Below, piece after piece: positions 42,677-51,555 of a stretch of DNA of 64,000 nucleotides (positions within the stretch are counted from its first letter, which is position 1; the number at the start of each line of letters is the position of its first letter). Location of the stretch: contig JAFQDM010000025.1 of the NCBI GenBank assembly GCA_017416065.1, forward strand, positions 24,443 through 88,442. Reading direction: 5' to 3'. Both the position numbers and the translations under genes were made by a program. The notes under the pieces were generated by a model. That model saw only the letters and a list, made by a program, of their open reading frames with translations. It made no database searches and had not been told where the DNA came from. The DNA comes from Ruminococcus sp. (GTDB lineage: Bacteria > Bacillota > Clostridia > Oscillospirales > Acutalibacteraceae).

Positions 42677-43291
42677 ATGATGAACTACATCTGGTCTGCA
42701 ATGATGTTCATAAGTCTGATTTTTGCACTTATCACAGGCAGAGTACAAGAGCTCTCGACCGCCGTGCTTCAGGGTGCGACAGATGCAGTAGAGCTGCTTA
42801 TGAGCATTCTGGGGATAATGTGCTTCTGGCAGGGAATGATGGAGATTGCAAACCGTGCAGGGCTCACAGATCTGCTTGCAAAGCTCTTCTCCCCTGTGCT
42901 GAGGCTCTTGTTTCGGGACGTACCAAAGAATTCCCCTGCCATGCAGTACATAAGCCTTAACATAAGCGCAAATCTCCTGGGACTCGGAAACGCCGCCACA
43001 CCTTTTGGACTTAAGGCCATACAGGAGCTTCAGAGGGCAAACCCACAAAAGGACACAGCCTCAGACAGTATGCTGCTGTTTGTAGTGATGAACACAGCCT
43101 CCCTGCAGCTTTTTCCGACAACTCTCGGAGCATACAGAGCAACCTACGGCAGCCGCAGTCCCTTTGATATTCTCCCCTGCGTGTGGGTCTCATCCATTGC
43201 CGCCCTGACGGTAGGTATCACCATCTCTAAACTCTTCTCTGCAAAGCGGGAAGGATTACCCTTAGAGGGAGGCTTGAGCAAATGGAGATAA
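42677..43291 (+). CDS. spmA: Spore maturation protein A
   Basis: A 204-residue membrane protein with a nucleoside-recognition (Gate-like) domain: LGLGNAATPFGLKAIQEL and FVVMNTASLQLFPTTLGAYR are typical. It is needed for spore core dehydration in Bacillus. It overlaps spmB by 10 bp. Confidence 0.93.
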   Translation: MMNYIWSAMMFISLIFALITGRVQELSTAVLQGATDAVELLMSILGIMCFWQGMMEIANRAGLTDLLAKLFSPVLRLLFRDVPKNSPAMQYISLNISANLLGLGNAATPFGLKAIQELQRANPQKDTASDSMLLFVVMNTASLQLFPTTLGAYRATYGSRSPFDILPCVWVSSIAALTVGITISKLFSAKREGLPLEGGLSKWR

Positions 43292-43788
43292 TCATCCCCC
43301 TTGTGGCGGTTATCTTTGTACTCTGGGGACTTGTGAAGAAGGTAGGAGTTTTTGACTCATTCCTCAAGGGTGCAAAGGAGGGTCTTTCCACAGCCTATAT
43401 GATAGCTCCTACTCTGATAGGGCTCATTACAGCCGTCACAATGCTCCGTTCAAGCGGCGCCGTAGAAGCCCTCACAAAAGCCATAACCCCTATGGCACAA
43501 AAGCTGGGATTCCCTGCCCAGATAGTCCCCGTAGCATTACTGCGCCCTATCTCAGGAAGCGGCTCCACAGCCCTGCTTATCTCGATCCTTGAGGAGTTTG
43601 GTGCAGACAGCTTTGCAGGCAGGATCGTTTCCGTTATGGCAGGCTCAACGGAGACCACCTTCTATGCCATTGCGGTATACTACGGCAGTGTGGGAATAAA
43701 GAAATCTCGGCACACCCTGGCATCGGGACTGTGTGCTGATTTTACGGCAGTGGTGTTTTCCGTTCTGACGGTGCGGCTTTTCATGTAA
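43282..43788 (+). CDS. spmB: Spore maturation protein B
   Basis: A 168-residue membrane partner of SpmA with RPISGSGSTALLISILEEFG and SVMAGSTETTFYAIAVYYGSVGI, the paired half of the Gate-like fold. It ends the spmAB operon; no terminator is obvious before the repeat region that follows. Confidence 0.93.
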   Translation: MEIIIPLVAVIFVLWGLVKKVGVFDSFLKGAKEGLSTAYMIAPTLIGLITAVTMLRSSGAVEALTKAITPMAQKLGFPAQIVPVALLRPISGSGSTALLISILEEFGADSFAGRIVSVMAGSTETTFYAIAVYYGSVGIKKSRHTLASGLCADFTAVVFSVLTVRLFM

Positions 43789-43910
43789 AAATAACAGTTG
43801 CAAAAAGCAATAATTAATTGTATAATACCCGTTGTATTAATGCGAAGACCGTGGCACACAAAAGCCTCCTTAACCTAATATCAGGTTAAATTTCAGGGGC
43901 AGTGAGCCTC

Positions 43911-44272
43911 GGCGCTTCAAAGCCCTCCTTGTGTAAAGGAGGGTGGCAGCCGCAGGCTGACGGGAGGATTGTCTTCTTATTACTTCTTACCTACCACTTA
44001 TTACCTCAATCCATATCCCCCCTGAATAGCTCCGCCATACCTTTCCCCTTGAGGTAAGGGAGGCTAATACTATACGCCTCGGCGTTTAATATGTCACGCC
44101 TCGTTCGTCTTCGCTTCTATGTCATGCCTCGTTGCTCTGCGCTGATCCTGAAAAAGTCATCGCACTCCCCGAAATCTCCTGTCTGCGAATGCACAGCATT
44201 CACAGCCTGTTCGGCGATTTACGGCGTCGTGCTTGATTTTTCAGGGCTGCGAGCCTCGGCACTTCTATGTCA
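43911..44272. repeat. Composite palindromic repeat region A
   Basis: The gap after spmB holds a repeat with CCCTCCTT/AAGGAGGG arms, an AGCCGCAGGCT hairpin and GGGAGGATT (43921-43970). A second AAGG-type remnant lies near 44040. A long imperfect palindrome (44092-44272) has CCTGAAAAA/TTTTTCAGG arms near 44149 and 44235, ends TGTCACGCCTCGTTC... and GAGCCTCGGCACTTCTATG, and an inner hairpin GAATGC-ACA-GCATTC-like core. No ORF with a ribosome site is found here. Confidence 0.7.
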
Positions 44273-44325
44273 GTTCGCAAAATCCTGACAGGGGCAAATG
44301 TCCCCAAATCAAAACTACGGAGGAA
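44269..44325 (+). promoter_or_regulatory. Possible regulatory leader of queT
   Basis: GTCAG/CTGAC (44269-44289) is followed by the hairpin GGGGCAAATGTCCCC (44291-44305), an A-rich segment and the ribosome site ACGGAGGA. QueT genes are often controlled by preQ1 riboswitches, but I cannot match the conserved residues of a specific class. Confidence 0.35.
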
Positions 44326-44331
44326 AATCAA

Positions 44332-44859
44332 ATGAAGAAAAAGCAAACTGCGGCCACCCTTTACATGGTACAAGCCGCAATCATTGCCGCGCTTTATGTA
44401 ACGGTAAACTACGCTCAGGAGATGCTGTTTCCCACCTCAACCTCAGGTCCCGTGCAGTTTCGGCTCAGTGAGCTGCTGTGCACTTTTGCGGTGTTCATCC
44501 CATCAGCAATCCCCGGTCTCACGGTAGGCTGTCTGCTGTCAAACATTATCTCTGTGGGGGTTCTGCCCCTGGATATGCTGCTGGGCACCACAGCCACACT
44601 GCTTGCCGCTTTGTGCGCTTATTCCCTGCGGAATCTGAAGCTGTTCTCCATCCCCTTTTTATCCTTGCTGATGCCTGTGATATTCAACGCTGTGATCATC
44701 GGGCTGGAGATTGAGCTCTTCTACATTGAGGGAGCCTTCACCACCGGCGGATTTATGCTGCAGGCAGGGCTTGTAGCCTTGGGAGAATTCACCGTCTGCA
44801 TAGCACTGGGCATACCCTTTTATCTCCTGCTCAGAAAGCTCCCCTTTTTAAAACAATAA
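44332..44859 (+). CDS. queT: Queuosine precursor transporter QueT
   Basis: A 175-residue integral membrane protein with about five segments. ATG at 44332 behind GGAGGA. QFRLSELLCTFAVFIPSAIPGLTVGC and the LGEFTVCIALGIPFYLLL end match the QueT/ECF S-component family for preQ1 or queuine. The energising ECF module is not in the window. Confidence 0.88.
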   Translation: MKKKQTAATLYMVQAAIIAALYVTVNYAQEMLFPTSTSGPVQFRLSELLCTFAVFIPSAIPGLTVGCLLSNIISVGVLPLDMLLGTTATLLAALCAYSLRNLKLFSIPFLSLLMPVIFNAVIIGLEIELFYIEGAFTTGGFMLQAGLVALGEFTVCIALGIPFYLLLRKLPFLKQ

Positions 44860-44872
44860 CACAAACAAACAA

Positions 44873-44918
44873 AAACGCTGTTGATACTCTGAATGTGTAC
44901 CAACAGCGTTTATTTTTG
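44873..44918. terminator. Shared terminator between queT and the DUF1292 gene
   Basis: AAACGCTGTTG pairs with CAACAGCGTTT (11 bp) with a T-rich tail. Confidence 0.82.
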
Positions 44919-44935
44919 CTTAAACCTCAGCGGAA

Positions 44936-45235
44936 TTACTCAAAGTCAAACTGATCCTTCCACTTGTTCTTAAACTCAGCAAAGAGTGTGTCCAGAAGCT
45001 CCTCGTCCTCAATGCCTTCAAACATTTCTGTCTCGTCATCTACAGACGTGATCTTCAGGATAACAACCTCGTCGCCGTCCTCCTCGTTTGCAGGAATCAG
45101 GTAAAGGTACTCAATACCCTCATACTCAATAACGTCAAGATACTCAAACTCAACCTCGTTACCAAGGTCGTCCTCAAGAACGATTATGCTTGCTTCTTCC
45201 TCTTCGGGAACGTTGTTTCTGATATCGTCAGCCAT
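44936..45235 (-). CDS. DUF1292 family protein (YrzB-like)
   Basis: A 99-residue very acidic protein. The strand pattern IIVLEDDLGNEVEFEYLDVIEYEGIEY and VVILKI defines DUF1292. Its partner genes ireB and ruvX in other Firmicutes are separated from it here. Function unknown. Confidence 0.9.
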   Translation of the reverse strand: MADDIRNNVPEEEEASIIVLEDDLGNEVEFEYLDVIEYEGIEYLYLIPANEEDGDEVVILKITSVDDETEMFEGIEDEELLDTLFAEFKNKWKDQFDFE

Positions 45236-45285
45236 TATTATTTCCTCCTTATTGGTAATATGAACACTATTATCATCCGCCGTAA

Positions 45286-45508
45286 AGTCCCCCTTGCCCT
45301 AAAGGGAGATGTCTGCGCAGCAGACAGGGGGATTTACAAATTGGATCAAAACTTTTCTGTGTCACGCCTCGTTCACCTTCGCTACTCCCCGATTTTCGTC
45401 GTACTCCTTTGATTTGCTTATGCAGATTTAAGAATGACAAAATCTGCATTATTCAGCAAATCCAAGGTCGCACTCGAAAACTCGAGGGCTACGGTGCTCG
45501 GCGCTTCT
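45286..45508. repeat. Composite palindromic repeat region B
   Basis: It has the same design as region A: CCCCCTT/AAGGG(A) arms with an inner TCTGCGCAGCAGA hairpin and GGGGGATT (45286-45336), then a second palindrome beginning TGTCACGCCTCGTTC (45360), 15 bases identical to region A. The second palindrome has a different core (GATTTGCT/AGCAAATC and ATGCAGATTT/AAATCTGCAT) and an end GTGCTCGGCGCTTCTAT matching the end of region A. It runs to the proS stop codon. Confidence 0.7.
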
Positions 45509-45509
45509 A

Positions 45510-46949
45510 TTAATACTGCTTGCCCCAGTATACCATATGCTTTGCAGGCTTGCCGCAGCATACGCAAACATCGGAAAGCTGCTCTTCCTCAAAGGGAATA
45601 CAACGGGACTTAACTCCGCCTGTTTCCTCTTTGATCTTCTCCTCACAGGCTGTATCTCCGCACCACATAGCCCTAATAAATCCGGGAGTCTCCTTAGCGG
45701 TTGTAAGGAACTCATCATAGGTGCGAGCCTCAAAGGTCTTTGCCTGCATATTCTCCAATGCACGGTTGTACATTGCATCGTGGATCGTATCCAGGAGCTT
45801 TGCAATCTCCTCGTGAATATTGTCAAGAGAAACAAAGATCTTCTCTCTTGTGTCACGTCTTACCAGAACGCACTGGTTCTTCTCAATGTCCTTGGGACCC
45901 AGCTCCAGACGGAGGGGAACCCCCTGCATCTCATACTGAGAGAACTTCCATCCGGGGGAGTTATCTGATGCGTCAACCTTAACTCTGAACTGCTTCTTCA
46001 GAGAATCCGCAACCTCGTAAACCTTGTCAAGAACACCTTCCTTGTGCTGTGCAATGGGAATCACAGCCACCTGCACGGGAGCAACTCTGGGAGGCAGGAT
46101 GAGTCCGTCGTCATCACCGTGAACCATGATGATGGCACCGATCATTCTTGTGGAAACACCCCATGAGGTCTGGTGAGGGAAGTGAAGCTTGTTGTCACGA
46201 CCCTGGAAGGTAATGCCGAAGCTCTCAGCAAAGCCTGTGCCGAAGTAGTGGGTAGTACCGCCCTGAAGCGCAACACCGTTGTGCATCATAGGCTCAATAG
46301 TATAGGTTGCCTCTGCACCTGCAAACTTTTCCTTCTCCGTCTTTCTGCCTACCACAGCAGGAATGGCCAGGGTCTCGCGGTAAAAGTCCTCGTAAACCTT
46401 CAGCATCTGCAGGGTCTCTGCCTCTGCTTCCTCCTGAGTCTCGTGCATGGTGTGTCCCTCCTGCCAAAGGAACTCAGAGGTTCTCAGGAAGGGACGGGTG
46501 GTCTTCTCCCAACGTACAACAGAGCACCACTGATTATAGAGCTTGGGCAGGTCTCTGTAGGTATTGATTATCTTTGCATAATGCTCGCAGAAGAGAGTCT
46601 CTGACGTAGGACGAACGCAAAGTCGCTCGGTCAGCTTCTCGCTTCCGCCTACCGTAACCCACGCACACTCGGGAGCAAAGCCCTCAACGTGGTCCTTCTC
46701 CTTCTGCAGAAGGCTCTCGGGAATAAACATAGGCATATAAACGTTCTCGTGACCTGTTTCCTTAAAGCGTCTGTCCAGGTCCTTCTGGATATTCTCCCAG
46801 ATAGCATAGCCGTAGGGTCTTATAACCATACAGCCCTTAACTCCGGAGTAGTCAACAAGCTCTGCTTTTTTGACTATATCCGTATACCATTTTGCAAAAT
46901 CCTCGTCTCGGCTGGTGATAGCCTCAACCATTTTTTTATTGTCTGCCAT
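45510..46949 (-). CDS. proS: Prolyl-tRNA synthetase, archaeal/eukaryotic type
   Basis: A 479-residue class II enzyme of the short ProS type without the bacterial editing insert. Class II motifs: [12 protein letters not shown] (motif 1), [22 protein letters not shown] (motif 2) and the CALPT-like GVSTRMIGA region (motif 3). The C-terminal zinc-binding domain has C and CxC residues (CEEK, CVCCGK) and ends WGKQY, the Tyr-terminated tail typical of the type. Confidence 0.94.
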   Translation of the reverse strand: MADNKKMVEAITSRDEDFAKWYTDIVKKAELVDYSGVKGCMVIRPYGYAIWENIQKDLDRRFKETGHENVYMPMFIPESLLQKEKDHVEGFAPECAWVTVGGSEKLTERLCVRPTSETLFCEHYAKIINTYRDLPKLYNQWCSVVRWEKTTRPFLRTSEFLWQEGHTMHETQEEAEAETLQMLKVYEDFYRETLAIPAVVGRKTEKEKFAGAEATYTIEPMMHNGVALQGGTTHYFGTGFAESFGITFQGRDNKLHFPHQTSWGVSTRMIGAIIMVHGDDDGLILPPRVAPVQVAVIPIAQHKEGVLDKVYEVADSLKKQFRVKVDASDNSPGWKFSQYEMQGVPLRLELGPKDIEKNQCVLVRRDTREKIFVSLDNIHEEIAKLLDTIHDAMYNRALENMQAKTFEARTYDEFLTTAKETPGFIRAMWCGDTACEEKIKEETGGVKSRCIPFEEEQLSDVCVCCGKPAKHMVYWGKQY

Positions 46950-47085
46950 ATAAACACCCCTTCAGGATAATAAACATATAAAGTTATTATACATATATCT
47001 AAACTAATTTTCAAGTCTTTTGTAGCCCTTAATTTCCAAACCCGTCTTTAATAGTTACAAAAGTGTATAAATTTTCAAAAAACTA

Positions 47086-47114
47086 TTGACATCAACCCCG
47101 TTTATCAATAATAT
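47086..47114 (+). promoter_or_regulatory. Sigma-A promoter of acpP
   Basis: TTGACA at 47086, a 17-bp spacer and TAATAT at 47109. Confidence 0.8.
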
Positions 47115-47212
47115 GTTTTTAAGGCAAAGCAACGCACAGCTTGCTTTGGTATAAAAAGTGGCTGACCGAACAAAATACCAATTGTCAGGCACTAATCACA
47201 GGAGGCATTATC

Positions 47213-47440
47213 ATGGTTTTTGAGAAAGTAAAAGTTATTCTTGCAGAGCAGTTTGACATTGATGAGGATACCATCACAATGGACACAAACATTCAGGACG
47301 ACCTGGGTGCAGATTCTCTCGACGTTGTAGACCTGCTCATGTCTATTGAAGATGAGTTCGAGGCTGAGGTTCCCGACGAGGAGATCGAGAACATCAGAAC
47401 AGTAGGCGAGCTCGTTTCCTTCATTGAGGCTAACGCATAA
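47213..47440 (+). CDS. acpP: Acyl carrier protein
   Basis: A 75-residue fatty acid carrier. The ATG at 47213 has AGGAGG upstream. The phosphopantetheine Ser is in DDLGADSLDVVDLLMSIEDEF. It is monocistronic between its own promoter and terminator, away from fab genes. Confidence 0.95.
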   Translation: MVFEKVKVILAEQFDIDEDTITMDTNIQDDLGADSLDVVDLLMSIEDEFEAEVPDEEIENIRTVGELVSFIEANA

Positions 47441-47472
47441 TCTAACATTAACTTAATCTCATAATAAAACCC

Positions 47473-47512
47473 ACCGACCGAGTGTTTTCACAGCACCCGG
47501 TCGGTTTTTTAT
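47473..47512 (+). terminator. Terminator of acpP
   Basis: ACCGACCG/CGGTCGGT with an inner GTG/CAC helix and a T6 tail. Confidence 0.85.
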
Positions 47513-47564
47513 TTGCCGAAGCACCTCAGCTTCAGAGCTTCCGACACAATCCGCGAACAGCAAA

Positions 47565-47592
47565 GCGCCCTGCTGATCTCTCAGCAGGGCGC
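47565..47592. terminator. Orphan GC-rich hairpin
   Basis: A perfect 12-bp stem GCGCCCTGCTGA/TCAGCAGGGCGC with a TCTC loop, followed by alternating GC. It is not next to a gene end; it lies between acpP and the HPr-like gene. Confidence 0.5.
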
Positions 47593-47710
47593 GCGCGTTT
47601 GTCAATACGTTATCAACACTAATAATGCGTATTATATTTTATTCTTTTGTAGCTTCAACAGCATAGGAATTACAAGATTTTTTTGCCATTTAGAGGTTTT
47701 CTTTACAAAC

Positions 47711-47752
47711 GCAAAAGCACCGCTCGGGAAGACCGAACGGTGCCTTTGCTTT
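47711..47752. terminator. Terminator of the HPr-like gene
   Basis: GCACCG and CGGTGC with an inner TCGG/CCGA helix; A-rich and T-rich flanks on both sides allow use from either strand. It lies 54 bp beyond the HPr-like stop. Confidence 0.75.
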
Positions 47753-47805
47753 TAGGTTTTGAAATTAAACGTGAAACGAAAAAATCGATGTTTGGTAAGC
47801 TTAGA

Positions 47806-48069
47806 TTATGCAGTCTTTGTAGGGGTCTCGCCGTACAGATCGAATCTGAACAGCTTGCTCTCGTCCTCGGGATCGTCACAAAGCACATAAGCCTCTGCGA
47901 TCCTACCGCCCTCGATCAGCTGAGTTAAGCCGATGAGCTGACAAAGCTTGCTTTTAAGGTTGAGGTGATCTCCCTCACGGGTTACAAGATATACATTGCC
48001 CTTGCAAGTGTCAAGCACGGTGAGGAACTTCGAAACATCGATGTTGTGTAAACTTACGACTGTAGTCAT
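47806..48069 (-). CDS. HPr-fold protein without the catalytic histidine
   Basis: An 87-residue protein. DVSKFLTVLDTCKGNVYLV and HLNLKSKLCQLIGL align with the helix 1 and the NAKSIMGVMSL region of HPr phosphocarrier proteins. The N-terminal strand SLHNIDVSKF has no GLHARP motif, so His-15 phosphotransfer is unlikely. It probably has a regulatory or structural role. Single gene. Confidence 0.7.
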   Translation of the reverse strand: MTTVVSLHNIDVSKFLTVLDTCKGNVYLVTREGDHLNLKSKLCQLIGLTQLIEGGRIAEAYVLCDDPEDESKLFRFDLYGETPTKTA

Positions 48070-48425
48070 AGTTCATCCTCCTTTTAAAAATATAAAATTC
48101 GTGCTACCATTTACCATTTGGCATGTTCCTAAAAAGTACCGATCGGTTTTGAGATTGTGCAGATCGGTAGTCAGGTGGACTTTACCTGACAACTTCATTA
48201 TATCCATTTTTTCGTGATTGTCAACAACAAAACGCATTTTCGCTTGTGCACATTGCTATTCGTGATATAATTTTCAACGAGCTCAGTTTAAAATTTATGT
48301 GCACTTTTGCTATATGTTGAGTCGTCAATTTTTTCACCACTATAAAATAGTCGTCACTTTACACCGAAAACAAAGCCCTGCACCCACAGTTTTTAACAAA
48401 ATCACCGAAACTGAGAAAAGTATGG
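48070..48425. other. Intergenic region between the HPr-like and phosphohexomutase genes
   Basis: About 350 bp of AT-rich DNA without a convincing ORF. The inverted repeat GTCAGGT-N7-ACCTGAC (48170-48190) and a half-related ACCGATC/GATCGGT pair (48138-48168) lie 70-120 bp upstream of the HPr-like start and may be regulatory. Confidence 0.5.
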
Positions 48426-48454
48426 TTGAGATGACGCAGAATATGTTGTATAAT
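48426..48454 (+). promoter_or_regulatory. Sigma-A promoter of the phosphohexomutase gene
   Basis: TTGAGA at 48426, a 17-bp spacer and TATAAT at 48449, 35 bp before the start codon. Confidence 0.75.
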
Positions 48455-48488
48455 AGGCTTGCACACTACAAATTGGAGGAATTTCAGT

Positions 48489-49991
48489 ATGCTTAACGAT
48501 TTCTATAAACAATTCAAAAGCGGCACCGACATCCGAGGTGTTGCAAGCGAAGGCGTTGAGGGCGAGCCCCTTAACCTTACGAATGAAGCAGTTAAAAATA
48601 TGGCAGGCGGCTTTGCCCTGTGGCTTTGCGGCAAAACAGGCAAGAACGCTTCCGAGCTTAAAATTTCCATCGGCCGCGACAGCAGAATATCCGGCCAGCG
48701 CATTGCAGGAGTTGTAAGAGATACCCTTTTAGAGTTTGGATGTAAGGTCATCTACACAGACTATGCCTCCACCCCCTCTATGTTTATGACCACCGTTGAT
48801 TTAGGCTGTGACGGCGCTGTGCAGATCACCGCAAGCCATCATCCCTTCAACCGCAACGGACTCAAGTTCTTCACCCGCGGAGGAGGTCTTGAAGGCTCAG
48901 ACATCACCGCTATCCTGGAATTTGCTCAGGAGGAGAAAACTCCGGAGATAACCGGCGGCGGTACGGTAGAAAACATAAACTATATGGAGCAGTACTGCGA
49001 AAACCTTAAGAACCTTATCAAAAAGGAAGTTAATGCAGAAAACTACGAAAGACCCCTTGAGGGCTTCAGAATAGCAGTAGACGCAGGCAACGGAGTCGGC
49101 GGCTTCTATGCAGACAAGGTGCTGGCTCCCTTGGGTGCAGACACCTGCGGCAGCCGCTACCTTGACCCCGACGGAATGTTCCCCAACCACGTGCCCAACC
49201 CCGAGAGCCCCGTGGCCATGAAGGCCATCTCTGAGGCTGTTATTGAGTCAGGCTCAGACCTGGGAGTTATCTTCGATACAGACGTTGACCGTGGCGCGGT
49301 AGTAGACAGCAAGGGCAACGAGATCAACCGCAACCGCCTTGTGGCTTTGGCCTCTGCAATTGCTCTGGAGGGCTGTGAGGGCGGCACTATAGTCACAGAC
49401 TCCATCACCTCTGACGGCCTCAAAGAATTCATCGAAACAACCCTGGGCGGCAAGCACTACCGCTACCGTCGCGGATACAAGAACGTTATTGACAAGGCTT
49501 TGGAGCTGAACGCTCAGGGCATCAGATGTCCCCTTGCCATAGAGACCTCAGGCCATGCCGCCATGCAGGAGAACTACTTCCTTGATGACGGTGCCTATCT
49601 GTGCACAAAGATCATAATCAAAGCCGCACAGCTGAGACGTGACGGCAAGGATATCTCTGACCTTATCAGCACCCTGAAGGAGCCCCGGGAGCAGCGCGAG
49701 GTACGTATTAAGATCTTAGAGGAGGACTTCCGTGCTTGCGGTGAAAAAGTAATTGCTCAGCTTCTGAAGTATGCAGAAGAAAGAGACACCTGGCATATCG
49801 CTCCCGACAACCGTGAGGGTATCCGCGTATCCTTTGACAAAGACAACGGCGACGGCTGGTTCCTTTTGCGCCTTTCTGTTCACGACCCCATTATGCCCCT
49901 TAATATAGAGAGTAATTCCGAAGGCGGTGTGGAGGTTATCCTCTCTCACCTGAACGACTTCTGGAAGACTACCCGGGGTCTTGATATCTGA
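48489..49991 (+). CDS. Phosphomannomutase/phosphoglucomutase
   Basis: A 500-residue alpha-D-phosphohexomutase. The ATG at 48489 follows GGAGGAATT. Domain features: phosphoserine loop TASHHPFNRNG, metal loop DTDVDRGA, sugar loop ETSGHAAM and a C-terminal phosphate-binding DNREGIRVSF. It interconverts hexose-1- and -6-phosphates for glycan synthesis. The exact sugar cannot be told from sequence. Confidence 0.92.
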   Translation: MLNDFYKQFKSGTDIRGVASEGVEGEPLNLTNEAVKNMAGGFALWLCGKTGKNASELKISIGRDSRISGQRIAGVVRDTLLEFGCKVIYTDYASTPSMFMTTVDLGCDGAVQITASHHPFNRNGLKFFTRGGGLEGSDITAILEFAQEEKTPEITGGGTVENINYMEQYCENLKNLIKKEVNAENYERPLEGFRIAVDAGNGVGGFYADKVLAPLGADTCGSRYLDPDGMFPNHVPNPESPVAMKAISEAVIESGSDLGVIFDTDVDRGAVVDSKGNEINRNRLVALASAIALEGCEGGTIVTDSITSDGLKEFIETTLGGKHYRYRRGYKNVIDKALELNAQGIRCPLAIETSGHAAMQENYFLDDGAYLCTKIIIKAAQLRRDGKDISDLISTLKEPREQREVRIKILEEDFRACGEKVIAQLLKYAEERDTWHIAPDNREGIRVSFDKDNGDGWFLLRLSVHDPIMPLNIESNSEGGVEVILSHLNDFWKTTRGLDI

Positions 49992-50017
49992 TAGCAAAGT
50001 AAAAGGTGATTATGCTT

Positions 50018-50692
50018 ATGAAAAGATTTTTTTCCATAATTCTGTGTCTTCTTCTCATTGCAAGTCTTGCCGCTTGCGCTGACGAAAAGGCTACAGAGAG
50101 TCCCGCCACAGACAACACAAAGGCTACCGTCATCCCCTCCACTCCTGAAAACACAGAAGAAAACTCCCCCCTGTTCGGCGAATACTACGGCAATTCCTAC
50201 AACAACACACTTCTGAACATCGGCATCTCCTTCCCCACAGATTGGATCCTTACTCCCACCAAAGAGATTGCCAAAATGAACGGGATTGACGAGCAGGAGA
50301 TGCTCAAGGACTTTGAGACCTTTATGAAGGACAAAGAGTTAGGCTACATACTTCAGGCAACAGACCCCACAGGTGTCAGCAAGGTAAACCTTACTTTGGA
50401 GAATCTTGCACTTTCAGGCAACTCCAACATCACAGGCACTCAGTACATTGAGCTGTTCAAGGATTCCATCAAGGAGACCCTTATGGATTCAGGCGCCGCA
50501 AACATTATCTTAACTCCCACCTCGGTGCAGTTAGGCGGAAGAACCTACACGGTTCTGACCCGTTCATATATGGTTGATAAAATGCCCTTCTATCAGGAGC
50601 AGATACTCTTCCCCCTTGGAAACTATATGGGAATCCTCACCTTAACAGGTGACACAGAAACCATCCTGAGCAGAACATACACCCTTGAATAA
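50018..50692 (+). CDS. Lipoprotein of unknown function
   Basis: A 224-residue lipoprotein. The start ATG at 50018 gives MKRFFSIILCLLL and a lipobox LAAC; an ATG two codons earlier is too close to the AAGGTGA site. A Thr-rich linker is followed by a globular domain with GISFPTDWILTPTKEIAKMNG, as seen in surface lipoproteins of unknown role. It lies 26 bp after the mutase gene and may be co-transcribed. Confidence 0.8.
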   Translation: MKRFFSIILCLLLIASLAACADEKATESPATDNTKATVIPSTPENTEENSPLFGEYYGNSYNNTLLNIGISFPTDWILTPTKEIAKMNGIDEQEMLKDFETFMKDKELGYILQATDPTGVSKVNLTLENLALSGNSNITGTQYIELFKDSIKETLMDSGAANIILTPTSVQLGGRTYTVLTRSYMVDKMPFYQEQILFPLGNYMGILTLTGDTETILSRTYTLE

Positions 50693-50716
50693 ATAAAAAT
50701 CCCACAAAAAGCACAA

Positions 50717-50751
50717 ACACCGCAGAGCACTAAACTCTGCGGTGTATTTTT
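50717..50751. terminator. Shared terminator between the lipoprotein gene and lgt
   Basis: A perfect 11-bp stem ACACCGCAGAG/CTCTGCGGTGT with a T-tract. Confidence 0.85.
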
Positions 50752-50757
50752 TAATAA

Positions 50758-51552
50758 TCATTCAGTTTTTCTGAGTTTGATATGGTCAACAACAAGGTAC
50801 AAGCTCACCCAAAGGATCGTCAGTATACTGATCCATTGTGAGGTGGAAAACATAAGGAATCTGCCTCTTATCTCATCTCCTCTGAGAAATTCCAAAGCAA
50901 ATCTGAGTACTGCGTAGGTTATAAGGTAAACGAAAATAAGCTTACCCCGTGCCTTTTCTTTTTTGCAAAGGATCAGCATCACGGCAAAAAGCAGCAGCAA
51001 GCAAGCTGCCTCCAAAAGCTGTACAGGGAAGCGCTTTGCGCTCTCCCTCAGCCCCACGGCATACACTCTGCCTGCAATTCCGAATTCAGACTCCACTCCG
51101 TAGCAGCAGCCTGCAAAGAAGCAGCCCACCCTGCCGAAGGTATGAAACAAAGGGATAAATACAGAGAAAGCATCTCCAAGCTCTCCCACGGGGTATCTCT
51201 TGGCTTTTGCAAAGATAAACCCTCCAAGCAATCCCCCGTAAAGTCCGCCGTAGAAAACCATTCCACTCATAGTCTGCAACAGATCCCGAGCAAAATCCCA
51301 AAATCCGTCGTAATCTCCATAGTGGCTGATTATATAAACCATATCCTCTGTCCGAGTCAGGGAATACAGCAGATGTGCACCAACAAAAAGTCCTGCCGCC
51401 GCCGCTATGGCAGTAGTCAGAAAGCTGTAAACATCAACGTTTCTTTTCTTTATAATACTCAAGGAAACAAGCCCTGCCGCTAAAACTCCCAAAACGGAGA
51501 TAAGTCCATAGGTGGGTATGCTTGCACCCAAGATCTCAATGTAGGGAAGCAT
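50758..51552 (-). CDS. lgt: Prolipoprotein diacylglyceryl transferase
   Basis: A 264-residue membrane enzyme with about seven segments that attaches diacylglycerol to lipobox cysteines. The signature region is the variant HTFGRVGCFFAGCCYG in place of the usual GRxGNFxNGE, which is frequent in clostridial copies. SGMVFYGGLYGGLLGG provides the conserved His/Tyr-Gly segment. It follows ruvX by 3 bp. Confidence 0.85.
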   Translation of the reverse strand: MLPYIEILGASIPTYGLISVLGVLAAGLVSLSIIKKRNVDVYSFLTTAIAAAAGLFVGAHLLYSLTRTEDMVYIISHYGDYDGFWDFARDLLQTMSGMVFYGGLYGGLLGGFIFAKAKRYPVGELGDAFSVFIPLFHTFGRVGCFFAGCCYGVESEFGIAGRVYAVGLRESAKRFPVQLLEAACLLLLFAVMLILCKKEKARGKLIFVYLITYAVLRFALEFLRGDEIRGRFLMFSTSQWISILTILWVSLYLVVDHIKLRKTE

Positions 51553-51555
51553 GGC

